64,000 nt of DNA from Halostreptopolyspora alba (GTDB lineage Bacteria; Actinomycetota; Actinomycetes; Streptosporangiales; Streptosporangiaceae), in the NCBI GenBank assembly GCA_003725585.1, contig RJMB01000001.1:248001-312000 (forward strand), in the 5' to 3' direction. Numbering within the stretch: position 1 is the first letter of the stretch; each line of letters begins with the position of its first letter. Of this stretch, positions 35,301 through 42,991 are shown one piece after another. Both the position numbers and the translations under genes were made by a program. Below the pieces are notes generated by a model. That model made no database searches, was not told the origin of the DNA, and saw only the letters and a list, made by a program, of their open reading frames with translations.

Positions 35301-35536
35301 CACGTCACCGCCCGCTTCTGCCAGATCCCCATGGCGCCCCCGACCGGGGTGAGCATCAGCACCAGTGCCTCGTAGGCCACCAGGACGGCCAGGGCGAGCC
35401 ACGGCTGGGCGGCCACGAGGTCGGGCAGGGCGGAGCCGAAGATCCCGGGCAGGATGACGCCGAAGAAGAACAGCGCGATTTTCGATCTGGTGTTTCCCAT
35501 CCGCGTTGGTCCCATTGATCGGATCGGGGCGGGCAT
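32381..35536 (-). CDS. Membrane-anchored NACHT NTPase with FGE/sulfatase-modifying-factor-like domain
   Basis: 1051-residue NLR-like ATPase. Two hydrophobic helices (about 19-35 and 44-62) anchor it in the membrane. The NACHT module has Walker A GAPGSGKTT (170-178), Walker B VVLLDGLDEVPG (249-259), the sensor TSRAHQ and the closing FAHHTFQEYLAA (476-487). Residues about 600-720 resemble a formylglycine-generating-enzyme fold (VGLYRLFLA, SADATAFVRWI, TFRLPTRQELSEYA), which may act as a ligand-binding C-lectin-like sensor. The last 330 residues are helical with no recognised domain. Bacterial NACHT proteins include anti-phage effectors; defence is a plausible inference here. Starts at 35515 and 35500 are also possible. 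Confidence 0.82.
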   Translation of the reverse strand: MPAPIRSMGPTRMGNTRSKIALFFFGVILPGIFGSALPDLVAAQPWLALAVLVAYEALVLMLTPVGGAMGIWQKRAVTWIDHHVQGLLPGFRRRYREYLLRSSQHVDQSGQRRMPFFSPALDDVFIDVDLGESRPNEVPTGVLSSATSRRRMKLGTFLRRSEAVKLVVLGAPGSGKTTLLRHAARATCQARYNQRDVPILLSLRDHVRAITKTPETGLADMLRESLRGAGLLDPPGWFERRLDKGACVVLLDGLDEVPGYEERRRVSTWVEQQIDRYPNNHFVITSRAHQYWETAIPSATVTQTQRLTPEQADQFIRDWYLAIELGTSESSGTGAHATAHKRANDLWERLSALPELLKLTVNPLLLTMIANVYHERQELPDNRAELYRDVCEGVLWRQWRRKPQTNLSREQREVVLRELALTMMRNATHDLERGDLLAAVEPRLTRVSQRVSPEEFVTDIVVAGLIVEREDERYSFAHHTFQEYLAAMGMKESGLPEGAELRELVSDDWWRETLFLYAARGDATPVVRACLEVGTVQALALALDCVDQARELAPDLRSRMERMLERAFHDDTVPARRRLARALAFRYLREDIELPKSGGRLCARPVPVGLYRLFLARRDNAAEHTPDTAAFTEETSDGDTVVGTRSADATAFVRWINEILGDQPPFDGGNPFGQAGTFRLPTRQELSEYAKLRGRPHLESAYWTHSETGPKLWTPKGFLDRSINDTTLAGQVTEDVRRSTPLVLRLLLIRIARFLDALGCALSPDCDLGPDRIDSLFRALGRDSAQRLGVDLARLLVSDLGRDLDLARSLAAGVDGSDTLAGALERAHHLSRELDGLRAGSGAEPPTRRTHERVHQSSRELATAVAEVGERDSSRILAPDLTPEGPPFGAVMGRACSDALTTTLTADWQWSDASQFVEQLAVHLVARMRLGSGLYHISPETLADDVAAACAALPEELAAKRSRSVPRTWVRGAANRLAERAVPVFHRTEELTPAATTTIRMLALSLAAEADGCGAPWIRNDLRNAAAGVTLLRLRLDGKAPATETIMLAVA

Positions 35537-35906
35537 GTGACTACTCGCCCGGATTATCTCGGGAACCCGTCCGGGTACGCAGGAGAGTGAGGAAACCTTG
35601 GGGATATTTTCGCCGCGCCCGGGTCACGGGCACCACAGGGGTCACTCGGGAGTGATCGGCGAAACCGCGTATCAACGAATGTCGCCTTTTCCGGAACGTG
35701 AGTATCCTGTTTTTGGTGTGTCCGTATTCGGGTTTCCGAGGCGGACGTGGGGCGGGACCTCTCCGGTGATGCCCCCGTGTGCGCGGGCGCGCTCCTTCGA
35801 CGCGCCAACGAGGGCGAACGCGGTTTCCCACTGTTGGAGAAGGGCTGGCCTGAGTCGACCCGTAGGACCTACTGGGTGGCGCCGTGGCGGATCGCGCGCC
35901 CGGCCC
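35537..35906. other. Intergenic region upstream of the NACHT gene
   Basis: Contains the perfect-arm dyad TCACTC-GG-GAGTGA (35642-35655), a possible operator about 105 bases upstream of the NACHT start, and an AT-richer patch around 35690-35730. No supported coding sequence. Confidence 0.4.
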
Positions 35907-35926
35907 GCCGTGGCCGGCGCCACGGC
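35907..35926 (-). terminator. Terminator of the PF04672 methyltransferase gene
   Basis: Perfect 8-base stem GCCGTGGC/GCCACGGC with four-base loop, ten bases beyond the stop codon on the minus strand. Confidence 0.5.
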
Positions 35927-35935
35927 CTCACGTCT

Positions 35936-36781
35936 TCACGGTTTGCGGGCGATGCCGCCCACCATCAGGCGCTGGCTGACCGTCAGTGGACGCTCGGGCT
36001 CCTCGTCGGGGCGCCACTCGGGCAGGTAGACCACACCGGGGTCGACGAGGTCGAGGCCCTCGAAGTAGTGCTCGATCTCCTCCTGGGTGCGGAACCGCCC
36101 CGTCTTGAGGAACTCCAGGAAGGTGTCCTCGAGCTGTGCGGCGTCGGGGCTGGAACGGCAGAAGTGTGTCAGGAAGAGGTAGCTGCCCGGGGGGCAGGCG
36201 TTCATGTAGCTCTCGACGATCCCCTTGGGATTCTCGTCGTCGTGCAGGTGGTGGAGCATTCCGACCAACATGATCCCGACGGGCTCGGAAAGGTCGATCA
36301 GCCGCCGCACTTCCGGGAGCCGCAGAATGGCGTCGGGTTCGCGCAGGTCGGCGGTGACCACGGCGGTGTTGTCGTTCTCCTCGAGTAGGGCGCGCCCGTG
36401 GGCGAGCACGATCGGGTCGTTGTCGACGTAGACCACCCGGGCGGAGGGGTTGTGGCGCTGGGCGACCTGGTGCGTGTTCTCCACAGTGGGCAACCCGGAA
36501 CCGAGGTCGATGAACTGGCGTATCCCCACCTCGGCGGCGAGATGGCGGACCCCTCTCCCCAGGATCGCGCGGTTGTCCCAGGCGAGATTCCTGATGTCGG
36601 GCATGACCCGGTGAAGTTCGCGGGCGACCTCCCGGTCGACCTCGTAGTTGTCCTTTCCACCGAGGACGGCGTCGTAGGCACGGGCGATGCTGGGCTCGTT
36701 GAGATTGATGTGGGGTGGGAACTCCCGACCGCCCGAAGGAATCTTGCCCAAACCGCCGCCTGACGCCACCGGAGCCTCCAT
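35936..36781 (-). CDS. SAM-dependent methyltransferase, PF04672 (S-adenosyl methyltransferase) family
   Basis: 281-residue protein of the actinobacterial family formerly DUF574. Family signatures: PSIARAYDAVLGGKDNYEVDRE at the start, the SAM-binding IDLGSGLPTVENTH and VVYVDNDPIVLAH, then VGMLHHLHDDENP. Substrates are unknown for most members. The ATG at 36781 is selected by alignment with the second copy in this window (50423-51244), although its ribosome site is weak; the frame is open far upstream. Monocistronic and divergent from the NTF2-like gene. Confidence 0.87.
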   Translation of the reverse strand: MEAPVASGGGLGKIPSGGREFPPHINLNEPSIARAYDAVLGGKDNYEVDREVARELHRVMPDIRNLAWDNRAILGRGVRHLAAEVGIRQFIDLGSGLPTVENTHQVAQRHNPSARVVYVDNDPIVLAHGRALLEENDNTAVVTADLREPDAILRLPEVRRLIDLSEPVGIMLVGMLHHLHDDENPKGIVESYMNACPPGSYLFLTHFCRSSPDAAQLEDTFLEFLKTGRFRTQEEIEHYFEGLDLVDPGVVYLPEWRPDEEPERPLTVSQRLMVGGIARKP

Positions 36782-36925
36782 CTGCCTGTCGTGCCTGTCG
36801 GCTTTCTCGTGTTTCGTGCATGCTACCGCCCACATGCCCGGGTGGAGCACGGTGTTCGCGGGCGCGAAAGCGTGGTCGAGCCGCCCCAGGTTGACTCTCC
36901 CGGAAACCGAAAATAGCGTCCCGTC

Positions 36926-37381
36926 ATGCCTTCCCCCAGCGATGCATCCCACCCGAAAAAGGACAACGAGGACCTGGTCGTACGATTCTTCGCGGATATG
37001 GGCGATTCGTACGCCCAGATGTGCGTGGCCTTCGACCGGTACCTCGCCGACGATTGCGTCTGGGCGAACCAGGGGTTGCCCGAGGTGCGCGGCAAGGCGC
37101 GCATCTTCGAGTTCCTGCGGGACTTCGCGGACCAGATCGGGCTCGAGAGCGTGAACGGCCAGGTGTACAACATCGCGAGCGCCGGCCCCGTGGTGCTGAC
37201 CGAACGCCACGAGCGGTGGACCGGCGCGGACGGGAAGATCCTGGTCGAGTCGCTTCCCGTCATGGGCACGTTCGAGGTCGAGGACGGCAGGATCCGCGCC
37301 TGGCGCGACTACTTCGACCCCACGAGGTTCGCGCACCTCGTCGGAGCGGACAACGGTGACGGCGCGGAGGATGCCCGATGA
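36926..37381 (+). CDS. NTF2-like protein, limonene-1,2-epoxide hydrolase/SnoaL family
   Basis: 151-residue small enzyme-like protein. The pattern FDRYLADDCVWANQGLPEVRGKARIFEFL, then VLTERHERW and GTFEVEDGRIRAWRDYFD, is that of limonene-epoxide hydrolase-like NTF2 folds, where Asp/Arg residues of the last motif line the active pocket. Its stop overlaps the start of the SDR gene (ATGA), so the two act in one pathway, perhaps epoxide or keto-ester metabolism. Confidence 0.82.
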   Translation: MPSPSDASHPKKDNEDLVVRFFADMGDSYAQMCVAFDRYLADDCVWANQGLPEVRGKARIFEFLRDFADQIGLESVNGQVYNIASAGPVVLTERHERWTGADGKILVESLPVMGTFEVEDGRIRAWRDYFDPTRFAHLVGADNGDGAEDAR

Positions 37382-38178
37382 CGGAGCCGGCACGAACCGT
37401 CGCGGGCGAGGAGACCGACACGCGTTTCGGTGGCAGGACCGCGATCGTGACCGGGGCGAGCGAGGGTATCGGTTTCGCCGTCGCCGAAGGGCTCGCCCTG
37501 GGTGGCGCGAACGTCGTCCTCGTGGCGCGCCGGGACGACGTCCTGGCCGAGGCCGCCGAGAAACTCGGCTCGAACGCCAGCTACGTCTCCGGTGACGTGG
37601 CCGACGAGGCGACGGCCGAGCGCGCGGTCGCCCACGCGGTCGACACCTACGGCGGTCTGGACCTTCTGGTGTGCAACGCTGGCACGCTGATCCCGGGAGG
37701 CGTCAGCGAGCAGCCGATGGAGCAGGTCGACCAGACGATCGCGGTCAACCTGCGCGGCGCCGTCGCGTTCATGCGGCACGCCGCCCCGGCGATGGGCCGC
37801 CAGGAGAGGGCCGCCGCGGTCTTCGTCTCGTCGGCGACGGGGCGCCAACCCATGGCCGGAATGGGCGCCTACGGGGCCACCAAGGCGGCGCTGAACTACC
37901 TGGTCCCCACGTGGGCCACCGAGCTGGCCCCCAGCGGCATCCGGGTGAACGCCGTAAGCCCCGGAGGCACCTACACACCGGCGCTGCGCGCCGCCACCGC
38001 CGCCGTTCCCGAGCTGGAGCAGGCGACCATCGCCACCAACCTCATCAAGCGCATCGCCACGCCGGAGGAGGTCGCGGGCCCCGTCCTCACTCTGCTGGAC
38101 GAGAACGTCAGCGGTTACGTCACCGGCGCGATCTGGGACATCGACGGCGGTTACCAGCGTGACCGTGGCGGGGCCTGA
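37378..38178 (+). CDS. Short-chain dehydrogenase/reductase
   Basis: 266-residue classical SDR. Cofactor motif TGASEGIGFAV (from residue 25), NAG motif VCNAGTL, active-site VSSATG serine and YGATK (Tyr165, Lys169) are all intact, and the C-terminal GAIWDIDGGYQRD is typical. It reduces or oxidises a carbonyl/alcohol with NAD(P)(H). Translationally coupled (ATGA overlap) to the preceding NTF2-like gene. Confidence 0.92.
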   Translation: MTEPARTVAGEETDTRFGGRTAIVTGASEGIGFAVAEGLALGGANVVLVARRDDVLAEAAEKLGSNASYVSGDVADEATAERAVAHAVDTYGGLDLLVCNAGTLIPGGVSEQPMEQVDQTIAVNLRGAVAFMRHAAPAMGRQERAAAVFVSSATGRQPMAGMGAYGATKAALNYLVPTWATELAPSGIRVNAVSPGGTYTPALRAATAAVPELEQATIATNLIKRIATPEEVAGPVLTLLDENVSGYVTGAIWDIDGGYQRDRGGA

Positions 38179-38284
38179 GTGACGTTACCCCGGCGGCGCC
38201 ACCGCCCGCGCGGCCGATGAGCGTCGCGACGCTGGGAGGAGGCGGCCGCCGCCGTGACGCGGCGCGTTCGCCACGGCGGGGGCC

Positions 38285-39250
38285 TCAGCCTCCGCCGGTG
38301 TCGGGAGCGCCCAGGGCCGCGACCGCGCGCGAAGGGCTGGGTCGACCGAGCCGCCCGGCCATCCACACGCTCGTTCGGACCAGCGCGTCCAGGTCGACGC
38401 CGTGGTCGACACCGAGCCCGTCGAGCAGCCAAACGAGGTCCTCGGTGGCGAGGTTGCCCGTCGCCGACTTCGCGTACGGGCAGCCCCCGAGCCCACCCGC
38501 GGAGGCGTCCACGGTCGACACCCCGCACCACAGCGCGGCCAACGTGTTGGCCAACGCCTGCCCGTAGGTGTCGTGGAAGTGCACCGCGATCGCGGTGGTG
38601 GGTACACCCGCCGCACCGAACGCGTCGATCATGGCCGTCACGTGCCCGGGGGTGGCCACCCCGATCGTGTCGCCCAGCGACAGCTGGGCGCAGCCCAGGT
38701 CCCACAGCCGCCGGCCCGCCGCGACCACCTGGTCCACCGGCACCGGCCCCTCCCAGGGGTCGCCGAAGCACATCGACAGGTACCCGCGTACCGCCAGCCC
38801 CTCGTCCCGCGCCCGGGACACGATCGGATCGAACATGGCGTACTGCTCGTCCACGCCCCGGTTGAGGTTGCGGCGCGCGAAGGACTCGGTGGCGCTGGCG
38901 AAGACGGCGACGGAGTCGGCGCCAGAGGCGAGTGCCCGGTCCAGGCCGCGCTCGTTGGGCACGAGCACCGGGTAGCGCACCCCCGAACGGCGGTCCAGCC
39001 GCCGGAGCAGTTCCTCGGCGTCGGCGAGCTGGGGGACCCAACGGGGGTGGACGAAGCTCGTGGCCTCCAGGGTGCGCAGGCCCGCGTCGGCCAGCCGCGC
39101 CAGGAACTCCAGCTTGACGTCGAGATCCACCACGGTCGCCTCGTTCTGCAACCCGTCGCGCGCGCCGACCTCCCAGATCTCCACCCGCTCCGGAAGCGAC
39201 GCGCCCGCCGCCGGCACCCGCATTGGCAGCCCGGTTTCGCGTGTGGTCAC
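38285..39250 (-). CDS. Hydroxymethylglutaryl-CoA lyase
   Basis: 321-residue TIM-barrel HMGL-like enzyme cleaving HMG-CoA (or a related 3-hydroxy-3-methyl acyl-CoA) to acetyl-CoA and a keto acid in leucine catabolism. Evidence: EVGARDGLQNE with the catalytic Arg-Asp near the start, SLGDTIGVATP, the metal ligands in VHFHDTYGQALAN, and GGLGGCPYAKSATGN with the catalytic Cys loop. GTG 39250 is chosen for the GGGGAGG site six bases upstream; Met at 39223 is an alternative. No acyl-CoA carboxylase or dehydrogenase genes are adjacent. Confidence 0.9.
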   Translation of the reverse strand: MTTRETGLPMRVPAAGASLPERVEIWEVGARDGLQNEATVVDLDVKLEFLARLADAGLRTLEATSFVHPRWVPQLADAEELLRRLDRRSGVRYPVLVPNERGLDRALASGADSVAVFASATESFARRNLNRGVDEQYAMFDPIVSRARDEGLAVRGYLSMCFGDPWEGPVPVDQVVAAGRRLWDLGCAQLSLGDTIGVATPGHVTAMIDAFGAAGVPTTAIAVHFHDTYGQALANTLAALWCGVSTVDASAGGLGGCPYAKSATGNLATEDLVWLLDGLGVDHGVDLDALVRTSVWMAGRLGRPSPSRAVAALGAPDTGGG

Positions 39251-39378
39251 GGCGGCCTCCCCTGTCCATCCCCTCACTGGTCTCGGGGGTGTCGTTCCCG
39301 GAGTGGCCCCGGAGTCAACGGCACTGGCGAGATCCCTCAGCCTAGTTGGGAGGTCGCCCGTCCGGAAGTGGAGTCCCG

Positions 39379-39407
39379 TTGACGTCCACACTAACTGTAA
39401 CTATGGT
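39379..39407 (+). promoter_or_regulatory. Promoter of the Rrf2 gene
   Basis: TTGACG (39379-39384), 17-base spacer and TATGGT (39402-39407), 22 bases before the start codon. The Rrf2 operator overlaps the spacer and -10, consistent with repression. Confidence 0.6.
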
Positions 39408-39416
39408 TGTTCCAGT
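39394..39416. promoter_or_regulatory. Rrf2 operator (autoregulatory site)
   Basis: ACTGTAAC-N7-GTTCCAGT: two 8-base half-sites with one mismatch. The same motif with perfect arms lies in front of the downstream MFS gene. Confidence 0.7.
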
Positions 39417-39428
39417 TGGGGGTGCGCG

Positions 39429-39878
39429 ATGGGTGTGAGTAGCCGGTGCGCGGTGGCGGTCCACGCGTTGACGTTGCTGGCGCGAGACGGGGGTGGGCAA
39501 CTGCTCACGTCCGCCGAGATCGCGGAGAGTCTGGACAGTAACCCGGTCGTCGTACGGCGCGTCCTGGGAAGACTGCGCGACGCGTCGTTGGTGCTCTCGT
39601 CCGAGGGCAGTGGTGGCGGCTGGCGTCTGGCCCACAGTCCACAGGCGGTCACCCTCAGGGACGCCTACTGCGCTGTCGAGGAGGGTCCCGTGCTCTCGTT
39701 GCACGCGCATCCACCCAGCACCAGTTGTGTGGTGGGGCGCAACGTCCAGGGTGTCCTCGAGGAAGAGTTCACGGCGGCGGAGTGGGCGATGAGGGAGCGG
39801 TTGGGGCGGACCACGATCGCCGACGTGCTCAGTCGGGTACTCGCCGGTGACCGCCAGTCGACCCCCCAAGGGCCCTAG
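39429..39878 (+). CDS. Rrf2 family transcriptional regulator (non-Fe-S type)
   Basis: 149-residue winged-helix repressor: SSRCAVAVHALTLLARDGG start, recognition region TSAEIAESLDSNPVVVRRVLGRLRDASLV, and the GSGGGWRLA wing. The clustered cysteine triad that binds Fe-S in IscR/NsrR is absent; single cysteines at about 7, 88 and 104 are scattered. It is thus closer to the YwnA/HypR/CymR kind, which often sense thiol or electrophile stress. Operators precede this gene and the MFS exporter, so it likely represses both. ATG 39429 sits 13 bases after the operator. Confidence 0.87.
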   Translation: MGVSSRCAVAVHALTLLARDGGGQLLTSAEIAESLDSNPVVVRRVLGRLRDASLVLSSEGSGGGWRLAHSPQAVTLRDAYCAVEEGPVLSLHAHPPSTSCVVGRNVQGVLEEEFTAAEWAMRERLGRTTIADVLSRVLAGDRQSTPQGP

Positions 39879-39927
39879 TCGGGGCGGTCCGGGCGGAGTT
39901 GGATCCCCGCCCGTTTTTTACGCACTA

Positions 39928-39950
39928 ACTGTAACTGTATTGGTTACAGT
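39928..39950. promoter_or_regulatory. Rrf2 operator in front of the MFS exporter
   Basis: Perfect inverted repeat ACTGTAAC-N7-GTTACAGT, preceded by CACTA as at the first site. It ends 16 bases before the transporter start and probably overlaps its promoter. Confidence 0.75.
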
Positions 39951-39966
39951 AGATCGGTATGGAGGG

Positions 39967-41430
39967 ATGGTGCTCGTGAGACCGACGACGCGCGAAGGAA
40001 CCGGCTCGACGCGTGTGTTGTTGGGTGTGCTCGTCGCGGCGATGCTGCTGATGGTCATCGCCACCGACATGGTCAACCTCGTGCTCCCGCTCATGGGGAC
40101 GGAGTTCGGGGCCTCCGAGGCACAACTCGCCTGGGTCGTCACGGGCTTCTTGCTGGTCTTCTCGATCGGTATCCCGTTCTACGGCCGCATCGCCGACCGC
40201 GTGCGGCTGCGACGGTTGTTCAGCGCGGCCCTGCTCGTCTACGCGGCCGGGAGCCTGGTCTGCGCGCTGGCGCCGACCCTGCTCGTGGTCGTGGTCGGGC
40301 GGGTCGTGATGGGGGCCGGCGCTGGCGCGATCCCGGTGCTGTCCGTCGTCGCCGTCACCCGTGTGCTCCCCCCGAACAAGCGGGGAATCGGCGTCGGGTT
40401 CATCTCGGCCGCGGGCGGCGTTGGTACCGCCGCCGGGCCCGCGGTCGGTGGCGGCCTCGGCCAACTGTTCGGCTGGCCCGCGCTCTTCTGGCTCACACTG
40501 GTGTGCGCCCTGGTCCTGGTCCCGATGACGATGCGGGTACTGCCGGATGATTCCCCCGGTACGCGGGAACCGTTCGACATCGTCGGGGGTGTGTTGCTCG
40601 GCCTGAGCGCGGGCCTTCTACTGTTCGGCATCACCCAGCAGGAGGTGGCTGGCTTCGGCGCGCCGTCGGCATGGGGTGCTCTCGTGGGGGCGGCCGTGGC
40701 GACCCTACTGTTTCTGTTGCGCATCCGCGGCACAGCGCACCCGTTCGTACCGCCGTCGCTGTTCGCCAACCCGGTCTACGTGGCCGCGGTCGTGGTCATC
40801 TTTCTCGCCATGTTCACCAACCTCGCCGCTCTGGTGTTCGTTCCCGTGCTGGTGGTCGACGTCAACGGTCTGAGCCCGGGAGCGGGCAGTCTGGTGATGA
40901 TTCCCGGCGGGGTGGCCCTGGCGGTCGCCTCCCCCTTGGCGGGACGCCTCTCCGACCGTGCGGGCGCGCGTCTCCTGACGGTCTCGGGCCTGATCGTGAT
41001 CGGCGTCTCCACCTTTTTCCTGTCCAGCGTGGGTGCGGGCGGCCCGGCCCTCCCGGCGGCCGTCGGAGTCCTCGGGCTCGGTGTGGGCGTGGCCTTCGTG
41101 CTGACCACGGTCACCAACGCCGCCGCGGGCGCCCTGCCGGTGGCGCGGATCGGCGTCGGCCTGGGAACCCTGCAGGGAGCGCAGTTCCTGGGCGCCGGAA
41201 CCGGACCCGCCCTCATGGGGGCGCTGCTGGTGGCCCGAAAGGACGGCGCGGGCGAGTCCATCAACCCGCTGCATGACCAGGCGGCGTCCGCGTTCTCCGA
41301 CGTCTTCCTCGTACTCACCCTGCTCGTTGTCCCGGCCCTGGTCGCCGCGCTCCGGTTGCGCCCGAGTTCACCGAGCCAGTCGGGTCCTGACGGTTCGGAG
41401 AGAACCCCCCAGAGGGCCGCGGACGCATGA
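39967..41430 (+). CDS. MFS multidrug exporter (DHA2-like, 14 helices)
   Basis: 487-residue inner-membrane exporter. Motif A between helices 2 and 3 (GRIADRVRLRRLF), motif C-like GFISAAGGVGTAAGPAVGGGLGQLFGWPALFW, and about 14 hydrophobic helices place it with drug:H+ antiporters. Start is uncertain: GGAGGG abuts ATG 39967, so GTG 39976 has better spacing. Located 88 bases after the Rrf2 gene and under the same operator; probably expels the compound or stressor the repressor senses. Confidence 0.88.
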   Translation: MVLVRPTTREGTGSTRVLLGVLVAAMLLMVIATDMVNLVLPLMGTEFGASEAQLAWVVTGFLLVFSIGIPFYGRIADRVRLRRLFSAALLVYAAGSLVCALAPTLLVVVVGRVVMGAGAGAIPVLSVVAVTRVLPPNKRGIGVGFISAAGGVGTAAGPAVGGGLGQLFGWPALFWLTLVCALVLVPMTMRVLPDDSPGTREPFDIVGGVLLGLSAGLLLFGITQQEVAGFGAPSAWGALVGAAVATLLFLLRIRGTAHPFVPPSLFANPVYVAAVVVIFLAMFTNLAALVFVPVLVVDVNGLSPGAGSLVMIPGGVALAVASPLAGRLSDRAGARLLTVSGLIVIGVSTFFLSSVGAGGPALPAAVGVLGLGVGVAFVLTTVTNAAAGALPVARIGVGLGTLQGAQFLGAGTGPALMGALLVARKDGAGESINPLHDQAASAFSDVFLVLTLLVVPALVAALRLRPSSPSQSGPDGSERTPQRAADA

Positions 41431-41563
41431 GCCCGCTCATCCAACGCGGCGGCGATCCGACGCACGACCGGAGTGCGCTCGCGCACCCCCGCCGCTCGGT
41501 GCGGCCACAACGAGTTTCCCACCGGGCCGGACCGGGGCGCGGGTCCGCGGACCCGCAGCGGTA

Positions 41564-41607
41564 GGGTGGGGGCGCGCCGGTGTCCCGGCGCCGGCGCGCC
41601 CCCACCC
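41564..41607. terminator. Strong bidirectional terminator
   Basis: Perfect 17-base stem (41564-41580 with 41591-41607) and 10-base loop between converging genes. A second perfect palindrome of 18 bases, GCGGGTCCGCGGACCCGC, lies just before it (41539-41556). Confidence 0.8.
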
Positions 41608-41668
41608 GGTTACGGCGGTGTCCGCCGCCCGGCCGGAGCCCCGTGGCCTCGGCGCTCCGCCGCGTGCG

Positions 41669-42538
41669 CTACCCGACCGCGGTCCTGTGCTGCTCCTCGA
41701 TCCGCTGTAGCGCCTGCCGCATGTAGGTCTTGAACCTTGGATAGTTCTCGCTCATCGGGAAGTGCCCGATCTTCTCCATCTCTATGAAGGTCGCGCCGTC
41801 GATCCCGTCGGCGGTGCGCCTACTGTCGTCGGGTGTGGTGAGGTAGTCGTACTCGCCGGTGAGCATCACCAGCGGGCAGTTGGTGGTGTCGATCTCGCCC
41901 AACCGGCCCCGCAGGTCGTGATCCACCGAGTAGAAGTACAGGTCACCCCGGAACGCCTCGGAGCCCTGGGTGTAGTAGAACCAGGTCGCCGCGCGGTCGC
42001 TGTCGGGGGACTGGGGAGCCATCAGGTCCCACACGCCGCTGGCCGACACCTGGGCGGCGTTGGCGTGCGGGTGCTGCCACCAGTCGAGGAAGAAGCCGGG
42101 TGAGTAGTCGGCTCCCTCCACCGAGATGATGCCCCCGAAACGGTCCGGGTGCCGCAACGCGAGCTGCAGCGCCTCGTTCCCCCCGAACGAGCAGCCCATG
42201 AAAATCGGGTCGCGCAGTTCCAGGGCGTCACAGAAGCTGGTGATGAAAGCGGTGTACCAGTCGGTGGTGAGCCGGTACTCCTCCTTCCACCACTCCTTGT
42301 TCGTGGGCGGGTCGGACTTGCCGTGGTTGGTGAGGTCGTAGGCGATGACCCGGTAGTCGCGCGTGATCTCGGAGTCCTCGAGCAGGTAGCGCCACTGGTG
42401 GTTGTGGCAACCCGCCGTGTGCTGGCACACCAGTGACTGGTTGTTCGGGTCCCCGCTCTCCAGGAAGAAGACCTTGCACTGGTCACCCAGCACGTCGATG
42501 GTGACGTAACGTCCCGTCACCGGTGAAAGCTCGGCCAT
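41669..42538 (-). CDS. Alpha/beta hydrolase (split partner of the SCP2-like module)
   Basis: 289-residue serine hydrolase. Oxyanion region CQHTAGCHNH, nucleophile elbow GCSFGGNE (Ser117), acid in GEYDY (Asp231) and GHFPMSE (His259). It is a clear homologue of the C-terminal half of the protein at 3466-4794, sharing LMAPQSP, VMLTGEYDY, SRRTA and GHFP. The gene for the small domain ends 9 bases upstream (42548-42991), so the pair corresponds to the fused protein. Substrate unknown. Confidence 0.87.
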   Translation of the reverse strand: MAELSPVTGRYVTIDVLGDQCKVFFLESGDPNNQSLVCQHTAGCHNHQWRYLLEDSEITRDYRVIAYDLTNHGKSDPPTNKEWWKEEYRLTTDWYTAFITSFCDALELRDPIFMGCSFGGNEALQLALRHPDRFGGIISVEGADYSPGFFLDWWQHPHANAAQVSASGVWDLMAPQSPDSDRAATWFYYTQGSEAFRGDLYFYSVDHDLRGRLGEIDTTNCPLVMLTGEYDYLTTPDDSRRTADGIDGATFIEMEKIGHFPMSENYPRFKTYMRQALQRIEEQHRTAVG

Positions 42539-42547
42539 GGTTCCCCC

Positions 42548-42991
42548 TCAGTTCGACGCCTCGCGTTGCCTGGGCGCGGTCACTTCCTCCTGGGAGGGCA
42601 CCCCGCTTACCCGAAGGAGTTCCATCTGGCGGGTGAAGCAGCGCAGGTTCTGCATCAGCACCAGCAGGTCCCCCTCCATCCGCATGTCCTCGCGGAAGGT
42701 CGCCGCCCAGATGCCGTGGGCCATGGGGCGGGGTTCCTTCTTGCCGAACTCCTGCCAGGTGTCCTCGCTGGCCTGGAGAAGGAACTGGTAACGCCGGTCG
42801 AGCGGACCCGGGTCGACCAGGATCTCCTCGACCTTCCCGTGGTGCATCACGACCTGGTAATTGTGGTCGCCGATCCGCAGCATGTAGGAGCAGTCGAAGT
42901 GTTTGCCGTGCGCCTGTAGCTCCTCGTCCTCGTCGCACACCTGGGCGAAGCGCTCCACCCAGTCGTTCGCCATGACCGTCGGTGAGGTCAC
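42548..42991 (-). CDS. SCP2-like small protein paired with hydrolase
   Basis: 147-residue protein homologous to the N-terminal domain of the fusion at 3466-4794: both have a WVE..(F)...C..D.EL opening, a central QASEDTW/AAPEDWARF motif and a tail with MEGDLLVLMQN / VRGEELVFAQH. The pattern resembles sterol-carrier-protein-2-like domains that bind hydrophobic ligands. GTG 42991 has a GGGGGGA site just upstream; ATG 42973 is the alternative. It is the first gene of a two-gene operon with the hydrolase, so the proteins probably interact. Confidence 0.78.
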   Translation of the reverse strand: MTSPTVMANDWVERFAQVCDEDEELQAHGKHFDCSYMLRIGDHNYQVVMHHGKVEEILVDPGPLDRRYQFLLQASEDTWQEFGKKEPRPMAHGIWAATFREDMRMEGDLLVLMQNLRCFTRQMELLRVSGVPSQEEVTAPRQREASN

